Shown: positions 9,074 to 16,169, counted from the stretch's first letter. The stretch is 31,999 nucleotides of DNA from JBOFCO01 sp051646105 (GCA_051646105.1 JBOFCO010000093.1:1-31999), one strand, 5' to 3'. Notes: generated from the sequence alone by a model not told the origin. Program-made: numbers and translations.

Positions 9074-9673
9074 TCAGACGCGGGCACGGACCTGTTCATA
9101 CAGGGCGAAGTCGCCTGGAATGGCTGCACCCAGCGCGGCGCGCATTTCGGGGGATATCTCCAGCGTCATGTCGGGTGATGTGTTCAGCCGCGGCAGCGCG
9201 ATCCGTCTTTCCAGCCGCTCCTCAAGAAAACGCAGAAAGCCGACCATGTCCTCATAGTCAAAGATGCGGTCTGGTCCGGGTTTGCGCCCGCCGCCAAGAA
9301 AGGCCATCTGCGACCCGACATCGGCAAAGGCGGCGGGCGGTGCCCCCAGATACCCCCGCAGGAAATCGTCGAAACTGAGCCCCCGTGTCGACCGGACAGT
9401 ATGTGCCACATCATCCCGCTGCCGGTAACGATACCAGCTGCCCAGCCAGGAAACCGGTTCGCGCATCATCGCGACCACGGTGAAACGCAGGTCGGTGCCG
9501 CGTTCGAGAAAAGCCTGAAACTGACGGCGGTAACGATACATCGTCGTATGCCGCCAGAGCGGCGGCTCCCGCACGACGATCGAGGCCTGATCGGCAAGCG
9601 CAGCCTCGACCGAGGTGCTGGCGGTTTTCGGAACCGCCAGGATCACAAGCCGCTGTTCATGGAATACCAGCAT
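9074..9673 (-). CDS. Sulfotransferase-like P-loop protein (often labelled 'gamma-glutamyl kinase')
   Basis: A 199-residue protein. The N-terminal motif VPKTASTS (residues 14-21) is the 5'-phosphosulfate-binding loop of PAPS-dependent sulfotransferases. The segment around MREPVSWLGSWYRYR (residues 70-84) resembles the 3'-phosphate-binding region, with Arg71 and a serine. It has no resemblance to ProB, although close Rhodobacteraceae homologues carry the label 'gamma-glutamyl kinase' by annotation transfer, as I recall. The protein is shorter than most sulfotransferases (about 250-300 residues), so it may be a minimal domain. It is convergent with cckA and divergent from recA, as a single-gene unit. 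Its substrate (a glycan, lipid or protein) cannot be read from the sequence. Confidence 0.7.
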   Translation of the reverse strand: MLVFHEQRLVILAVPKTASTSVEAALADQASIVVREPPLWRHTTMYRYRRQFQAFLERGTDLRFTVVAMMREPVSWLGSWYRYRQRDDVAHTVRSTRGLSFDDFLRGYLGAPPAAFADVGSQMAFLGGGRKPGPDRIFDYEDMVGFLRFLEERLERRIALPRLNTSPDMTLEISPEMRAALGAAIPGDFALYEQVRARV

Positions 9674-9975
9674 CCGCTGTGCCCTTTTCCCGTTCCGCTG
9701 CCATTCCGGTTTTTCGCCGTGTCAGCAATTGCGATGGACCTGTCCATCGGCCAAAACCGTCATCCTGTTTGTGACGATTGCGAATCTGTTTTGCCCGGCA
9801 GAGTCAAATCCTTGTTCCCGCCCTGAGATTTGTCCTGTTTCGACCCGCGCCGCAAACCGGCTGCTCCGGCGCATCGTGGTCGGCATTCATTCCATTGGCT
9901 TCCGCAGAAAAAGACGCAAGGCCAGTTTCGTAAACCAGTCTTTAATCTATCACGCGCAGGCTGACAGCATCGAAT
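9674..9975. other. 302-bp non-coding region between sulfotransferase gene and recA promoter
   Basis: No convincing coding sequence is visible on either strand; short open frames lack ribosome sites and family features. A small inverted repeat (CGATGGA at 9732-9738 and TCCATCG at 9743-9749, 4-base loop) lies near the sulfotransferase start. The region must hold the minus-strand sulfotransferase promoter, which I could not locate. A small RNA cannot be excluded. Confidence 0.5.
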
Positions 9976-9980
9976 TTGAC

Positions 9981-10011
9981 TTGAAATGTTCTCTTTTTGA
10001 TCTCATATAAT
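9981..10011 (+). promoter_or_regulatory. recA promoter
   Basis: A perfect TATAAT at 10006-10011 serves as -10. TTGAAA at 9981-9986 gives a 19-base spacer; the better hexamer TTGACT at 9976-9981 would be 24 bases away, so TTGAAA or a suboptimal -35 is used. A LexA-type box lies inside the spacer and another just downstream of the -10, as expected for an SOS promoter. Transcription probably starts near 10018. Confidence 0.75.
9988..10002 (+). promoter_or_regulatory. LexA (SOS) box 1 at recA: GTTC-N7-GATC
   Basis: The sequence shows GTTC at 9988-9991, seven bases, then GATC at 9999-10002. Alphaproteobacterial LexA recognises GTTC-N7-GTTC, so this is a one-mismatch copy. It occupies the spacer between the -35 and -10 elements, where bound LexA would occlude RNA polymerase. 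Confidence 0.65.
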
Positions 10012-10013
10012 GG

Positions 10014-10028
10014 GAACAAGAGGCGAAC
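10014..10028 (-). promoter_or_regulatory. LexA (SOS) box 2 at recA: perfect GTTC-N7-GTTC on minus strand
   Basis: GAAC at 10014-10017 and GAAC at 10025-10028 are separated by exactly seven bases, which reads as GTTC-N7-GTTC on the opposite strand, the alphaproteobacterial LexA consensus. It covers the expected transcription start of recA, 26 bases downstream of box 1. Confidence 0.78.
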
Positions 10029-10078
10029 AAAGGCAGCAATTGCCGCGCATCACGCGGTGTGGAATAAGGGACAGGAAC

Positions 10079-11152
10079 ATGGCTCAGGGCAATATCATCG
10101 AAATGACCGACAAGCGGGACCAGGACAAGAAAAAGGCGCTGGATTCTGCGCTGGCGCAGATCGAACGCCAGTTCGGCAAAGGCTCGATCATGAAGCTGGG
10201 CGCGGACAGCCCCGCGATGGAGATCGAGGCGACATCGACCGGTTCGCTCGGCCTTGATATTGCGCTGGGTATCGGCGGCCTGCCCAAGGGCCGCATCATC
10301 GAAATCTACGGCCCCGAATCGTCGGGCAAGACGACGCTGACCCTTCATGCCGTTGCGGAGGAACAGAAAAAGGGCGGTGTCTGCGCCTTTGTCGATGCCG
10401 AACACGCGCTTGATCCGCAATATGCCAAGAAGCTGGGCGTCGATCTGGATGAACTGCTGATCTCGCAGCCCGACACGGGCGAACAGGCGCTGGAAATCGT
10501 CGATACGCTGGTGCGCTCTGGCGCGGTCAGCCTTGTTGTCGTCGACTCGGTCGCGGCACTGGTGCCGAAAGCCGAAATCGAAGGCGACATGGGCGACATG
10601 CAGATGGGCAGCCAGGCCCGCCTGATGAGCCAGGCCATGCGCAAGCTGACCGCCTCCATCGGGCGCAGCAACTGCATGGTGATCTTCATCAACCAGATCC
10701 GCATGAAGATCGGCGTGATGTTCGGCAGCCCAGAGACCACCACGGGCGGCAATGCGTTGAAATTCTACGCCTCTGTCCGGCTGGACATACGTCGCATCGG
10801 TGCGATCAAGGACCGGGACGAGGTGGTGGGCAACACGACCCGCGTCAAGGTGGTAAAGAACAAGGTTTCCCCGCCGTTCAAGCAGGTGGAATTCGACATC
10901 ATGTATGGCGAAGGCATCTCCAAGACCGGGGAACTGGTCGATCTGGGGGTCAAGGCCGGTGTGGTTGAAAAATCCGGTGCCTGGTATTCCTATGGTGACG
11001 AACGCATCGGGCAGGGGCGTGAAAACGCCAAGCAGTTCCTGAAGGACAACCCCGCCGTGGCCCTGCAGATCGAGGACAAGATCCGCGCCGGTCACGGGCT
11101 GGATTTTACCGCCACCGAAACCAGCGGCGAAGACGATCTGATGGAAAGCTGA
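10079..11152 (+). CDS. recA: Recombinase RecA
   Basis: A 357-residue RecA with the expected length and motifs: Walker A GPESSGKTT at residues 78-86, Walker B LVVVD at 152-156, the DNA-binding loop regions, and an acidic C-terminal tail (GEDDLMES). It forms filaments on single-stranded DNA, drives homologous strand exchange and triggers LexA self-cleavage. The ATG at 10079 is preceded by AAGGGACAGGA; the frame is open upstream to 10010, but that would place the start codon within the -10 promoter element. Regulation by LexA is supported by two boxes in the promoter. A strong terminator follows, so recA is probably monocistronic. The order recA-alaS is common in alphaproteobacteria. Confidence 0.98.
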   Translation: MAQGNIIEMTDKRDQDKKKALDSALAQIERQFGKGSIMKLGADSPAMEIEATSTGSLGLDIALGIGGLPKGRIIEIYGPESSGKTTLTLHAVAEEQKKGGVCAFVDAEHALDPQYAKKLGVDLDELLISQPDTGEQALEIVDTLVRSGAVSLVVVDSVAALVPKAEIEGDMGDMQMGSQARLMSQAMRKLTASIGRSNCMVIFINQIRMKIGVMFGSPETTTGGNALKFYASVRLDIRRIGAIKDRDEVVGNTTRVKVVKNKVSPPFKQVEFDIMYGEGISKTGELVDLGVKAGVVEKSGAWYSYGDERIGQGRENAKQFLKDNPAVALQIEDKIRAGHGLDFTATETSGEDDLMES

Positions 11153-11186
11153 GACGCGGATTTCCGACATCCGCGACATCCGTTGC

Positions 11187-11218
11187 AAAGGCCGGGATGC
11201 AGGGGCATCCCGGCCTTT
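11187..11218 (+). terminator. Rho-independent terminator of recA
   Basis: A 14-bp perfect stem (arms 11187-11200 and 11205-11218) encloses the 4-base loop AGGG. The stem core is GC-rich (GGCCGGGATGC) and ends in TTT. It lies 34 bases after the recA stop codon and separates recA from alaS. Confidence 0.88.
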
Positions 11219-11252
11219 CCCTTGGCCAGTTTGCACAGGCCGATATTTATCC

Positions 11253-11283
11253 GAAAACCGGTTCCCACTTTTCCGAAATCGCT
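11253..11283 (+). promoter_or_regulatory. Conserved-looking intergenic motif in the alaS leader (AAACCGGTTCCCACTTTT core)
   Basis: Between the recA terminator and alaS lies a stretch whose core, AAACCGGTTCCCACTTTT, I recall as a widespread intergenic sequence in Rhizobiales and relatives. It includes the palindrome AACCGGTT (11256-11263). It lies about 70 bases before the alaS start. Its function, whether repeat element, promoter part or RNA leader, is not known to me. Confidence 0.35.
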
Positions 11284-11354
11284 TTAAACGGGGTCGATCC
11301 CTTTTGCCTCCGGCCCTCCGGGGGCGCATCAGCCGCAAGAGGCCCGCAAGACCA

Positions 11355-14018
11355 ATGGCAAGCCTGAACGACATCCGCTCGACCTTTCTCGATTTCTTCG
11401 TGCGCAACGGTCACCGCAAGGTCGACAGCAGCCCGCTGGTTCCGCGCAACGACCCGACGCTGATGTTCACCAATTCCGGCATGGTGCAGTTCAAGAACTG
11501 CTTCACCGGGGTGGAAACGCGAGACTACAAGCGCGCGACAACCGCGCAGAAATGCGTGCGTGCGGGCGGCAAGCACAATGATCTAGACAATGTGGGCTAT
11601 ACAGCGCGGCACCATACCTTCTTTGAAATGCTGGGAAATTTCAGCTTTGGCGACTATTTCAAGGATCAGGCCATCGCATTCGCCTGGGAGCTTCTGACAA
11701 AAGATTTCGGTCTGGACAAATCTCGGCTGCTGGTCACTGTCTATCACACCGATGACGAGGCGGCGGCGATCTGGAAAAAGGTTTCCGGTCTGTCCGACGA
11801 CAGGATCATCCGCATCGCTTCCGATGACAATTTCTGGCGGATGGGACCGACCGGCCCCTGTGGCCCGTGCACGGAAATTTTCTATGACCACGGCGACCAT
11901 ATCTGGGGCGGTCCGCCCGGATCGAAGGACGAGGACGGCGACAGGTTCATCGAAATCTGGAACAACGTCTTCATGCAGAACGAACAGTTCGCCGATGGCC
12001 GACTGGTTCCGCTGGACATGCAGTCGATCGACACCGGCATGGGGCTGGAACGGATCGGCGCATTGCTTCAGGGCAAGCACGACAATTATGACACCGATCT
12101 GATGCGCAGCCTGATCGAGGCCTCGGCCCAGGCCACGAACACCGATCCCGACGGGCCGGGCAAGGTTCATCACCGTGTCATTGCGGATCATCTGCGGTCG
12201 ACCTCGTTCCTGATCGCCGATGGGGTGATGCCCTCGAACGAGGGGCGCGGCTATGTGCTGCGCCGGATCATGCGCCGCGCCATGCGGCACGCGCATATGC
12301 TGGGAGCGGGCGATCCGGTCATGCACCGGCTGGTGTCTGCGCTGGTGCGGCAGATGGGCGGCGCTTATCCCGAACTGGCCCGAGCGCAGGCGCTGATCGA
12401 AGAAACCCAGATGCTGGAGGAAACCCGTTTCCGTCAGACGCTGGACCGCGGATTGCGGCTGCTGGATGATGAGCTTGCGCGTATCCCCGAGGGCGCGGCA
12501 TTGCCGGGGGCGGCGGCGTTCAGGCTGTACGACACTTACGGCTTTCCGCTTGACCTGACGCAGGATGCGCTGCGCGAAAAGGGCCGCGAGGTCGATGTCG
12601 CCGGGTTCGACGCTGCGATGGCCGAACAGAAGGCCAAGGCCCGCGCCGCCTGGGCGGGCACGGGCGAAACCAGCGACGCGGCGATCTGGTTCGATCTGGC
12701 CGAAGCGAACGGCGCAACCGAATTCCTTGGCTATGACACGGAAACTGCCGAAGGACAGGTGCTGGCGCTGGTGCAGTCCGGCGCGGGCGTCGATGCCGTA
12801 TCGGCGGGTGACAAGGTTCAGATTGTCGTGAACCAGACGCCATTTTACGCGGAAAGCGGCGGTCAGGTGGGTGATACGGGCTGGATCAGGACGGAAACCG
12901 GCGCGGCAGAGGTGACCGATACCCGCAAGTCCGCCGGGGTAGTCATCCATATAGCCGACCTGCGCGAGGGTACGATCACACAGGGCCAACCCGCCAAACT
13001 GGAGGTCGATCATCGCCGTCGCACCGCGATCCGCGCCAGCCATTCGGCAACGCATCTGCTGAACGAGGCTTTGCGCCGCACCTTGGGCAATCATGTTGCC
13101 CAACGCGGCAGCCTGAACGCGCCCGACCGTCTGCGGTTCGATTTCAGCCATGCCAAGGCGGTCAGCCCGCAGGAACTGGCAGCGGTAGAGGCAGAGGTGA
13201 ACGGTTTTATCCGCCAGAACGGCACGGTGGAAACGCGGATCATGACACCGGACGATGCCCGCAGCCTGGGCGCGCAGGCGCTGTTCGGCGAGAAATACGG
13301 GGATGAGGTGCGCGTGGTGTCGATGGGCCAGCTTGCCGGTTCGGGCAAGGGTAATGACAGCGCCACCTATTCGCTGGAACTGTGCGGGGGCACGCATGTG
13401 GCGCGGCTGGGGGCCATCGGGGCCTTTGCCTTGTTGGGCGACAGCGCGTCATCCGCTGGCGTGCGCCGGATCGAGGCGCTGACCGGGCAGGCGGCGCTGG
13501 ATCATCTGCGTGCGCAGGATGCCCGTCTGGCAGAGGTCGCCGCCCTGCTGAAAGCCCCGGCGGCAGAGGTTGCCGAACGCGTGCGCAGCCTGCTGGACGA
13601 CCGCAAGGCGCTGTCGAACGAGGTGGCGCAGCTTCGCCGCGAAGTGGCAATGGGCGGCGGTGCAAAGGGTGGTGCAGAAGTCCGGGAAATCAATGGGTTC
13701 AGGCTGGTTTCCCAGGTGGTTTCCGGTGTGACCGGAAAGGATCTTCCCGGTCTGGTCGATGCGCTGAAAGCGCAGGTCGGTTCCGGTATCGCGGTGATTG
13801 TGGCCGATACCGGCGGCAAGGCGGCGGTGGCGGTGGGTGTGACCGCCGATCTGACGGCGCGGGTTTCAGCCGTTGATCTGGCGCGGGCTGCGGCAGAGGT
13901 TCTGGGCGGCAAGGGTGGCGGCGGTCGCCCGGATATGGCGCAGGCGGGCGGCAGTGACCCGTCGAAATCGTCAGAGGCCGTCGCTGCGGTGGAAGCCGTG
14001 ATCGGGGGGCTGGCATGA
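11355..14018 (+). CDS. alaS: Alanyl-tRNA synthetase
   Basis: An 887-residue class II synthetase that charges tRNA-Ala. The ATG at 11355 is chosen because the product then begins with the family's usual short lead into the catalytic core (ASLNDIRSTFLDFF); an upstream open extension of 17 residues has no family character. The N-terminal aminoacylation domain has the conserved MFTNSGMVQF and the GPCGPCTEI segment. The editing domain carries the zinc ligands HxxxH (His563, His567) and CxxxH (Cys677, His681), which clear mischarged Ser/Gly-tRNA. A C-terminal coiled-coil/DHHA1 oligomerisation region follows. Length agrees with the family (about 875). Its stop overlaps the next gene by ATGA, so the two are translationally coupled. 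Confidence 0.97.
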   Translation: MASLNDIRSTFLDFFVRNGHRKVDSSPLVPRNDPTLMFTNSGMVQFKNCFTGVETRDYKRATTAQKCVRAGGKHNDLDNVGYTARHHTFFEMLGNFSFGDYFKDQAIAFAWELLTKDFGLDKSRLLVTVYHTDDEAAAIWKKVSGLSDDRIIRIASDDNFWRMGPTGPCGPCTEIFYDHGDHIWGGPPGSKDEDGDRFIEIWNNVFMQNEQFADGRLVPLDMQSIDTGMGLERIGALLQGKHDNYDTDLMRSLIEASAQATNTDPDGPGKVHHRVIADHLRSTSFLIADGVMPSNEGRGYVLRRIMRRAMRHAHMLGAGDPVMHRLVSALVRQMGGAYPELARAQALIEETQMLEETRFRQTLDRGLRLLDDELARIPEGAALPGAAAFRLYDTYGFPLDLTQDALREKGREVDVAGFDAAMAEQKAKARAAWAGTGETSDAAIWFDLAEANGATEFLGYDTETAEGQVLALVQSGAGVDAVSAGDKVQIVVNQTPFYAESGGQVGDTGWIRTETGAAEVTDTRKSAGVVIHIADLREGTITQGQPAKLEVDHRRRTAIRASHSATHLLNEALRRTLGNHVAQRGSLNAPDRLRFDFSHAKAVSPQELAAVEAEVNGFIRQNGTVETRIMTPDDARSLGAQALFGEKYGDEVRVVSMGQLAGSGKGNDSATYSLELCGGTHVARLGAIGAFALLGDSASSAGVRRIEALTGQAALDHLRAQDARLAEVAALLKAPAAEVAERVRSLLDDRKALSNEVAQLRREVAMGGGAKGGAEVREINGFRLVSQVVSGVTGKDLPGLVDALKAQVGSGIAVIVADTGGKAAVAVGVTADLTARVSAVDLARAAAEVLGGKGGGGRPDMAQAGGSDPSKSSEAVAAVEAVIGGLA

Positions 14019-14326
14019 CGAAGACCCCCACCGCGCTGTGGATCGCGCATGTCACCGTGACCGATGCCGAGGCTTACGGTCGCTACGCAAAACTGGCCGG
14101 ACCGGCACTGGCGGCCTATGGCGGGGTGTTCATCGCCCGTGGTGGCCGCCATGTGCAGCTGGAGGGCAGGGACCGCCCCCGCAATGTCGTGGCGCGATTC
14201 CCAAGCCTTGAAGCGGCGGAAGCCTGCTATCGCTCTGCCGAGTATCAGGCGGCGCTGGCCCATGCAAAGGGGGCATCTGAACGCGATCTGGTGATCGTCG
14301 AGGAACTGCCACCGCAGGGGCAGTAG
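14015..14326 (+). CDS. DUF1330 family protein
   Basis: A 103-residue protein of the DUF1330 family, a small dimeric alpha/beta barrel fold. The family pattern is visible: a YGRYAKLAGPALAAYGG segment, then RPRNVVARFPSLEAAEACY and SAEYQAA. The ATG lies in the alaS stop (ATGA), so translation is coupled. No catalytic activity is established for the family, and I assign none. Tight coupling with alaS may reflect operon economy only. A small palindrome and a T-run follow 16 bases downstream. Confidence 0.82.
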   Translation: MTKTPTALWIAHVTVTDAEAYGRYAKLAGPALAAYGGVFIARGGRHVQLEGRDRPRNVVARFPSLEAAEACYRSAEYQAALAHAKGASERDLVIVEELPPQGQ

Positions 14327-14342
14327 ATCACCTGAGAATTGG

Positions 14343-14363
14343 GGTATTATAATACCTATTTTT
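14343..14363 (+). promoter_or_regulatory. 14-bp perfect AT-rich palindrome followed by T-rich run
   Basis: GGTATTATAATACC (14343-14356) is a perfect palindrome followed by TATTTTT. It may be a weak terminator of alaS-DUF1330 (5-bp stem, 4-base loop), a regulator site, or part of a promoter, since it includes TATAAT at 14348-14353. A second -10-like hexamer, TATATT, is at 14381-14386. The stretch 14340-14390 is the most AT-rich part of this region and likely holds the rplM promoter. Confidence 0.45.
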
Positions 14364-14399
14364 CAAGCAATTGAATTTGCTATATTCTTTTGCGCATCC

Positions 14400-14425
14400 A
14401 CATCTTGATTTTCCATGCAAGATGT
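14400..14425 (+). ncRNA. Hairpin in the rplM-rpsI 5' leader
   Basis: Bases 14400-14407 and 14418-14425 form an 8-bp perfect stem (ACATCTTG/CAAGATGT) with a 10-base loop. It lies about 70 bases before the rplM start, in what should be a roughly 100-base untranslated leader. L13 is known to autoregulate its operon in gammaproteobacteria through the leader, and a similar role is possible here by inference only. Confidence 0.4.
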
Positions 14426-14496
14426 CCGAAAAGCCCCCCATCCGAATTCAGCGCGGCGCCGCAAGGCCCGCCACGACCAAGCCGAAGGGCAACGAT

Positions 14497-14961
14497 ATGA
14501 AAACCTACAGCGCCAAACCGGCGGAGATCGAGAAGAAGTGGATCCTGATCGACGCCGAAGGCATCGTTCTGGGCCGTCTTGCCGTGATCGTTGCCAACCG
14601 TCTGCGCGGCAAGCACAAGCCGACCTTCACCCCCCACATGGACATGGGTGACAATGTTATCGTCATCAACGCCGACAAGGTGCAGATGACCGGCAACAAA
14701 CGTGCCGACAAGCGCTATTACTGGCACACCGGCTATCCGGGCGGGATCAAGTTCCGCACCGCCGAGCAGGTGCTGGAAGGTGCCCATCCCGAGCGCGTCG
14801 TGACCAAGGCGGTAGAGCGTATGATCACCCGCAACCGTCTGGGCAAGCAGCAGATGACCAATCTGCGCGTCTATGCCGGTGCCGCCCATCCGCATGAGGC
14901 GCAGCAGCCCGAAGTGCTGGATGTCAAATCCATGAACACGAAGAACAGCCGGAGCGCATGA
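14497..14961 (+). CDS. rplM: 50S ribosomal protein L13
   Basis: A 154-residue L13, matching the family length. The ATG at 14497 gives the typical start MKTYSAKPAEIEKKW, with an AAGGG ribosome site about eight bases upstream. The core contains the conserved GRLAVIVANRLRGKHKP segment and YWHTGYPGGIK. L13 binds 23S rRNA early in 50S assembly. The gene overlaps rpsI in the usual rplM-rpsI operon; an in-frame rpsI ATG (14958) lies within its stop, and the preferred rpsI start is just beyond. Confidence 0.97.
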   Translation: MKTYSAKPAEIEKKWILIDAEGIVLGRLAVIVANRLRGKHKPTFTPHMDMGDNVIVINADKVQMTGNKRADKRYYWHTGYPGGIKFRTAEQVLEGAHPERVVTKAVERMITRNRLGKQQMTNLRVYAGAAHPHEAQQPEVLDVKSMNTKNSRSA

Positions 14962-14963
14962 CG

Positions 14964-15464
14964 ATGGCCGAAGACATCAAAACCCTCGACGGTCTGAAAG
15001 ATGCCGTCTCGGCATCCCGTCCGGCCACCGCTGCCGTTGCCGCTTCGGATGCGCCCCGCGCCCCGCAGCGCGACAGCCTGGGCCGCGCCTATGCCACCGG
15101 CAAGCGCAAGGACGCGGTCGCCCGCGTCTGGATCAAGCCGGGTTCCGGCAAGGTCGTGGTGAACGGCAAGGAAATGGCGGTCTATTTCGCCCGTCCGGTT
15201 CTGCAGATGATCCTGCGCCAGCCCTTTACCGTGGCCGGTGTCGATGGCCAGTTCGACGTGATGGCTACCGTCGCGGGCGGCGGTCTTTCGGGGCAGGCCG
15301 GTGCGGTCAAGCACGGCATCTCCAAGGCCCTGCAGCTTTACGAACCGAGCCTGCGCGGCGCGCTGAAGGCAGCGGGCTTCCTGACCCGCGACAGCCGCGT
15401 GGTGGAACGCAAGAAGTACGGCAAGGCCAAGGCCCGCCGCAGCTTCCAGTTCTCCAAGCGCTGA
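14964..15464 (+). CDS. rpsI: 30S ribosomal protein S9
   Basis: A 166-residue S9 with the alphaproteobacterial N-terminal extension (about 35 residues, Ala-rich) before the conserved core beginning at YATGKRKDAVARVW. It ends in the family's basic tail, KARRSFQFSKR, which reaches the ribosomal P site. Two starts are possible, ATG 14958 (overlapping the rplM stop) and ATG 14964. The GGAG at 14951-14954 is three bases from the first and nine from the second, so the second is preferred. A strong terminator follows. Confidence 0.95.
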   Translation: MAEDIKTLDGLKDAVSASRPATAAVAASDAPRAPQRDSLGRAYATGKRKDAVARVWIKPGSGKVVVNGKEMAVYFARPVLQMILRQPFTVAGVDGQFDVMATVAGGGLSGQAGAVKHGISKALQLYEPSLRGALKAAGFLTRDSRVVERKKYGKAKARRSFQFSKR

Positions 15465-15483
15465 GACACCACAAGATTTCAGG

Positions 15484-15509
15484 AAAAGGCCGCCTTCGGG
15501 CGGCCTTTT
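15484..15509 (+). terminator. Rho-independent terminator of rplM-rpsI
   Basis: An 11-bp perfect stem (arms 15484-15494 and 15499-15509) with the stable TTCG loop, ending in a run of five T residues. It lies 20 bases after the rpsI stop. Confidence 0.93.
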
Positions 15510-15626
15510 TCATGATGGGTGTTGCCGTGCTGACTCGCCTGACGCGGATGTGATTCCCCCCGGATTGACCTGTGATCCGACCTTCGCGCATTCTGCCCGC
15601 AGAAAAATAATACGATCGGGCAGATC

Positions 15627-15875
15627 ATGAGCAATTCCACCTTTCACAGCCCCCATGGGGGCTTTGATTTCCTTGGCATGCGCAAGCGCGCGGGCAGGGT
15701 CGAGATCATCTATGACGACGGCGTCGCGCGCCGGATGGTCTGGCGTGTCCGTGATGGCGTGAATGAGGGTGTTCTGGGCGACGCCCTGCGCCACGCGGTC
15801 AATCAGTCGCGGGTGCTTCCAGCCTTGCTGGCAGAACTGCGCCGCCGCTCGATCAATGTCGAGGCGATTGTCTGA
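15627..15875 (+). CDS. Hypothetical 82-residue protein
   Basis: I do not recognise this protein. It is 82 residues, without a signal peptide or membrane segment, and mildly basic. Residues 23-40 look like a beta hairpin (RVEIIYDDGVARRMVWRV) and residues 50-75 like an amphipathic helix pair ending in LLAELRRRS. Codon choice follows the GC-rich third-position pattern of its neighbours, which supports a real gene. The ribosome site is weak (CGGGCAGATC before the ATG). It lies alone between the rpsI terminator and the minus-strand DUF1127 terminator, which begins three bases after its stop. A longer open frame on the opposite strand crosses two terminators and is not credible. Confidence 0.6.
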   Translation: MSNSTFHSPHGGFDFLGMRKRAGRVEIIYDDGVARRMVWRVRDGVNEGVLGDALRHAVNQSRVLPALLAELRRRSINVEAIV

Positions 15876-15878
15876 GCG

Positions 15879-15904
15879 AAAAAACGGCCGGGCGAACCCG
15901 GCCG
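15879..15904 (-). terminator. Rho-independent terminator of the DUF1127 gene
   Basis: Arms 15885-15892 and 15897-15904 form an 8-bp GC-only stem with loop TTCG on the minus strand (CGAA on plus). On the minus strand the stem is followed by six T residues (15884-15879), the classic intrinsic terminator. It lies about 40 bases beyond the DUF1127 stop. Confidence 0.88.
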
Positions 15905-15932
15905 AGGAAGAGGTCTCGGGGAAACCTGGGAA

Positions 15933-15955
15933 CTGGCGCGACCTAGTCGCGCCAG
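15933..15955 (-). other. 10-bp hairpin whose 3-base loop is the DUF1127 stop codon
   Basis: Arms 15933-15942 and 15946-15955 are perfectly complementary (CTGGCGCGAC/GTCGCGCCAG). The loop 15943-15945 is exactly the TAG stop codon of the minus-strand gene. No T-run follows directly, and a complete terminator is present about 30 bases further on, so this is a second structure at the mRNA 3' end. Confidence 0.6.
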
Positions 15956-16167
15956 AATGGCTTGGCTGACTCGGCGCGGGCGGAAAGCTGATCCAGCCCG
16001 ATATCACGCAAGAGATGTGTATCAAGCCTGCCCAAGGCTCGGCGGGTAGCCATACGCCCTTGCAGCAGCCCGAAAACACCGGCGACAGTCCATGCGACCT
16101 TTGCAGGACGAGCGGAAACGGTAATCGAGGAAAGCAGTGTCTGGTCGTGGCGGGGCATGGCGTTCAT
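15943..16167 (-). CDS. DUF1127 family small protein
   Basis: A 74-residue protein if translated from the ATG at 16167, or 71 if from the ATG at 16158; no ribosome site separates them. The C-terminal half contains the DUF1127 signature, an arginine-rich amphipathic helix pair (TRRALGRLDTHLLRDIGL). Small DUF1127 proteins in alphaproteobacteria are known to bind RNA or affect RNA turnover, stress and phosphate or metabolite responses. Whether this longer form shares that role is inferred. It diverges from the MocR regulator; an operator-like repeat lies three bases upstream of the first ATG, so the mRNA may be leaderless or begin within the repeat. It has its own terminator. Confidence 0.8.
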   Translation of the reverse strand: MNAMPRHDQTLLSSITVSARPAKVAWTVAGVFGLLQGRMATRRALGRLDTHLLRDIGLDQLSARAESAKPFWRD

Positions 16168-16169
16168 TT

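Noticed and set aside
9950..11407. 485-residue open frame on the minus strand
   Set aside because: Antisense to recA and crosses its promoter and terminator.
11583..13397. 604-residue open frame on the minus strand
   Set aside because: Antisense to alaS; composition typical of a shadow frame.
15510..16079. 189-residue open frame on the minus strand
   Set aside because: It crosses the DUF1127 terminator and part of the DUF1127 gene in another frame, and covers the hypothetical plus-strand gene whose codon pattern is better.
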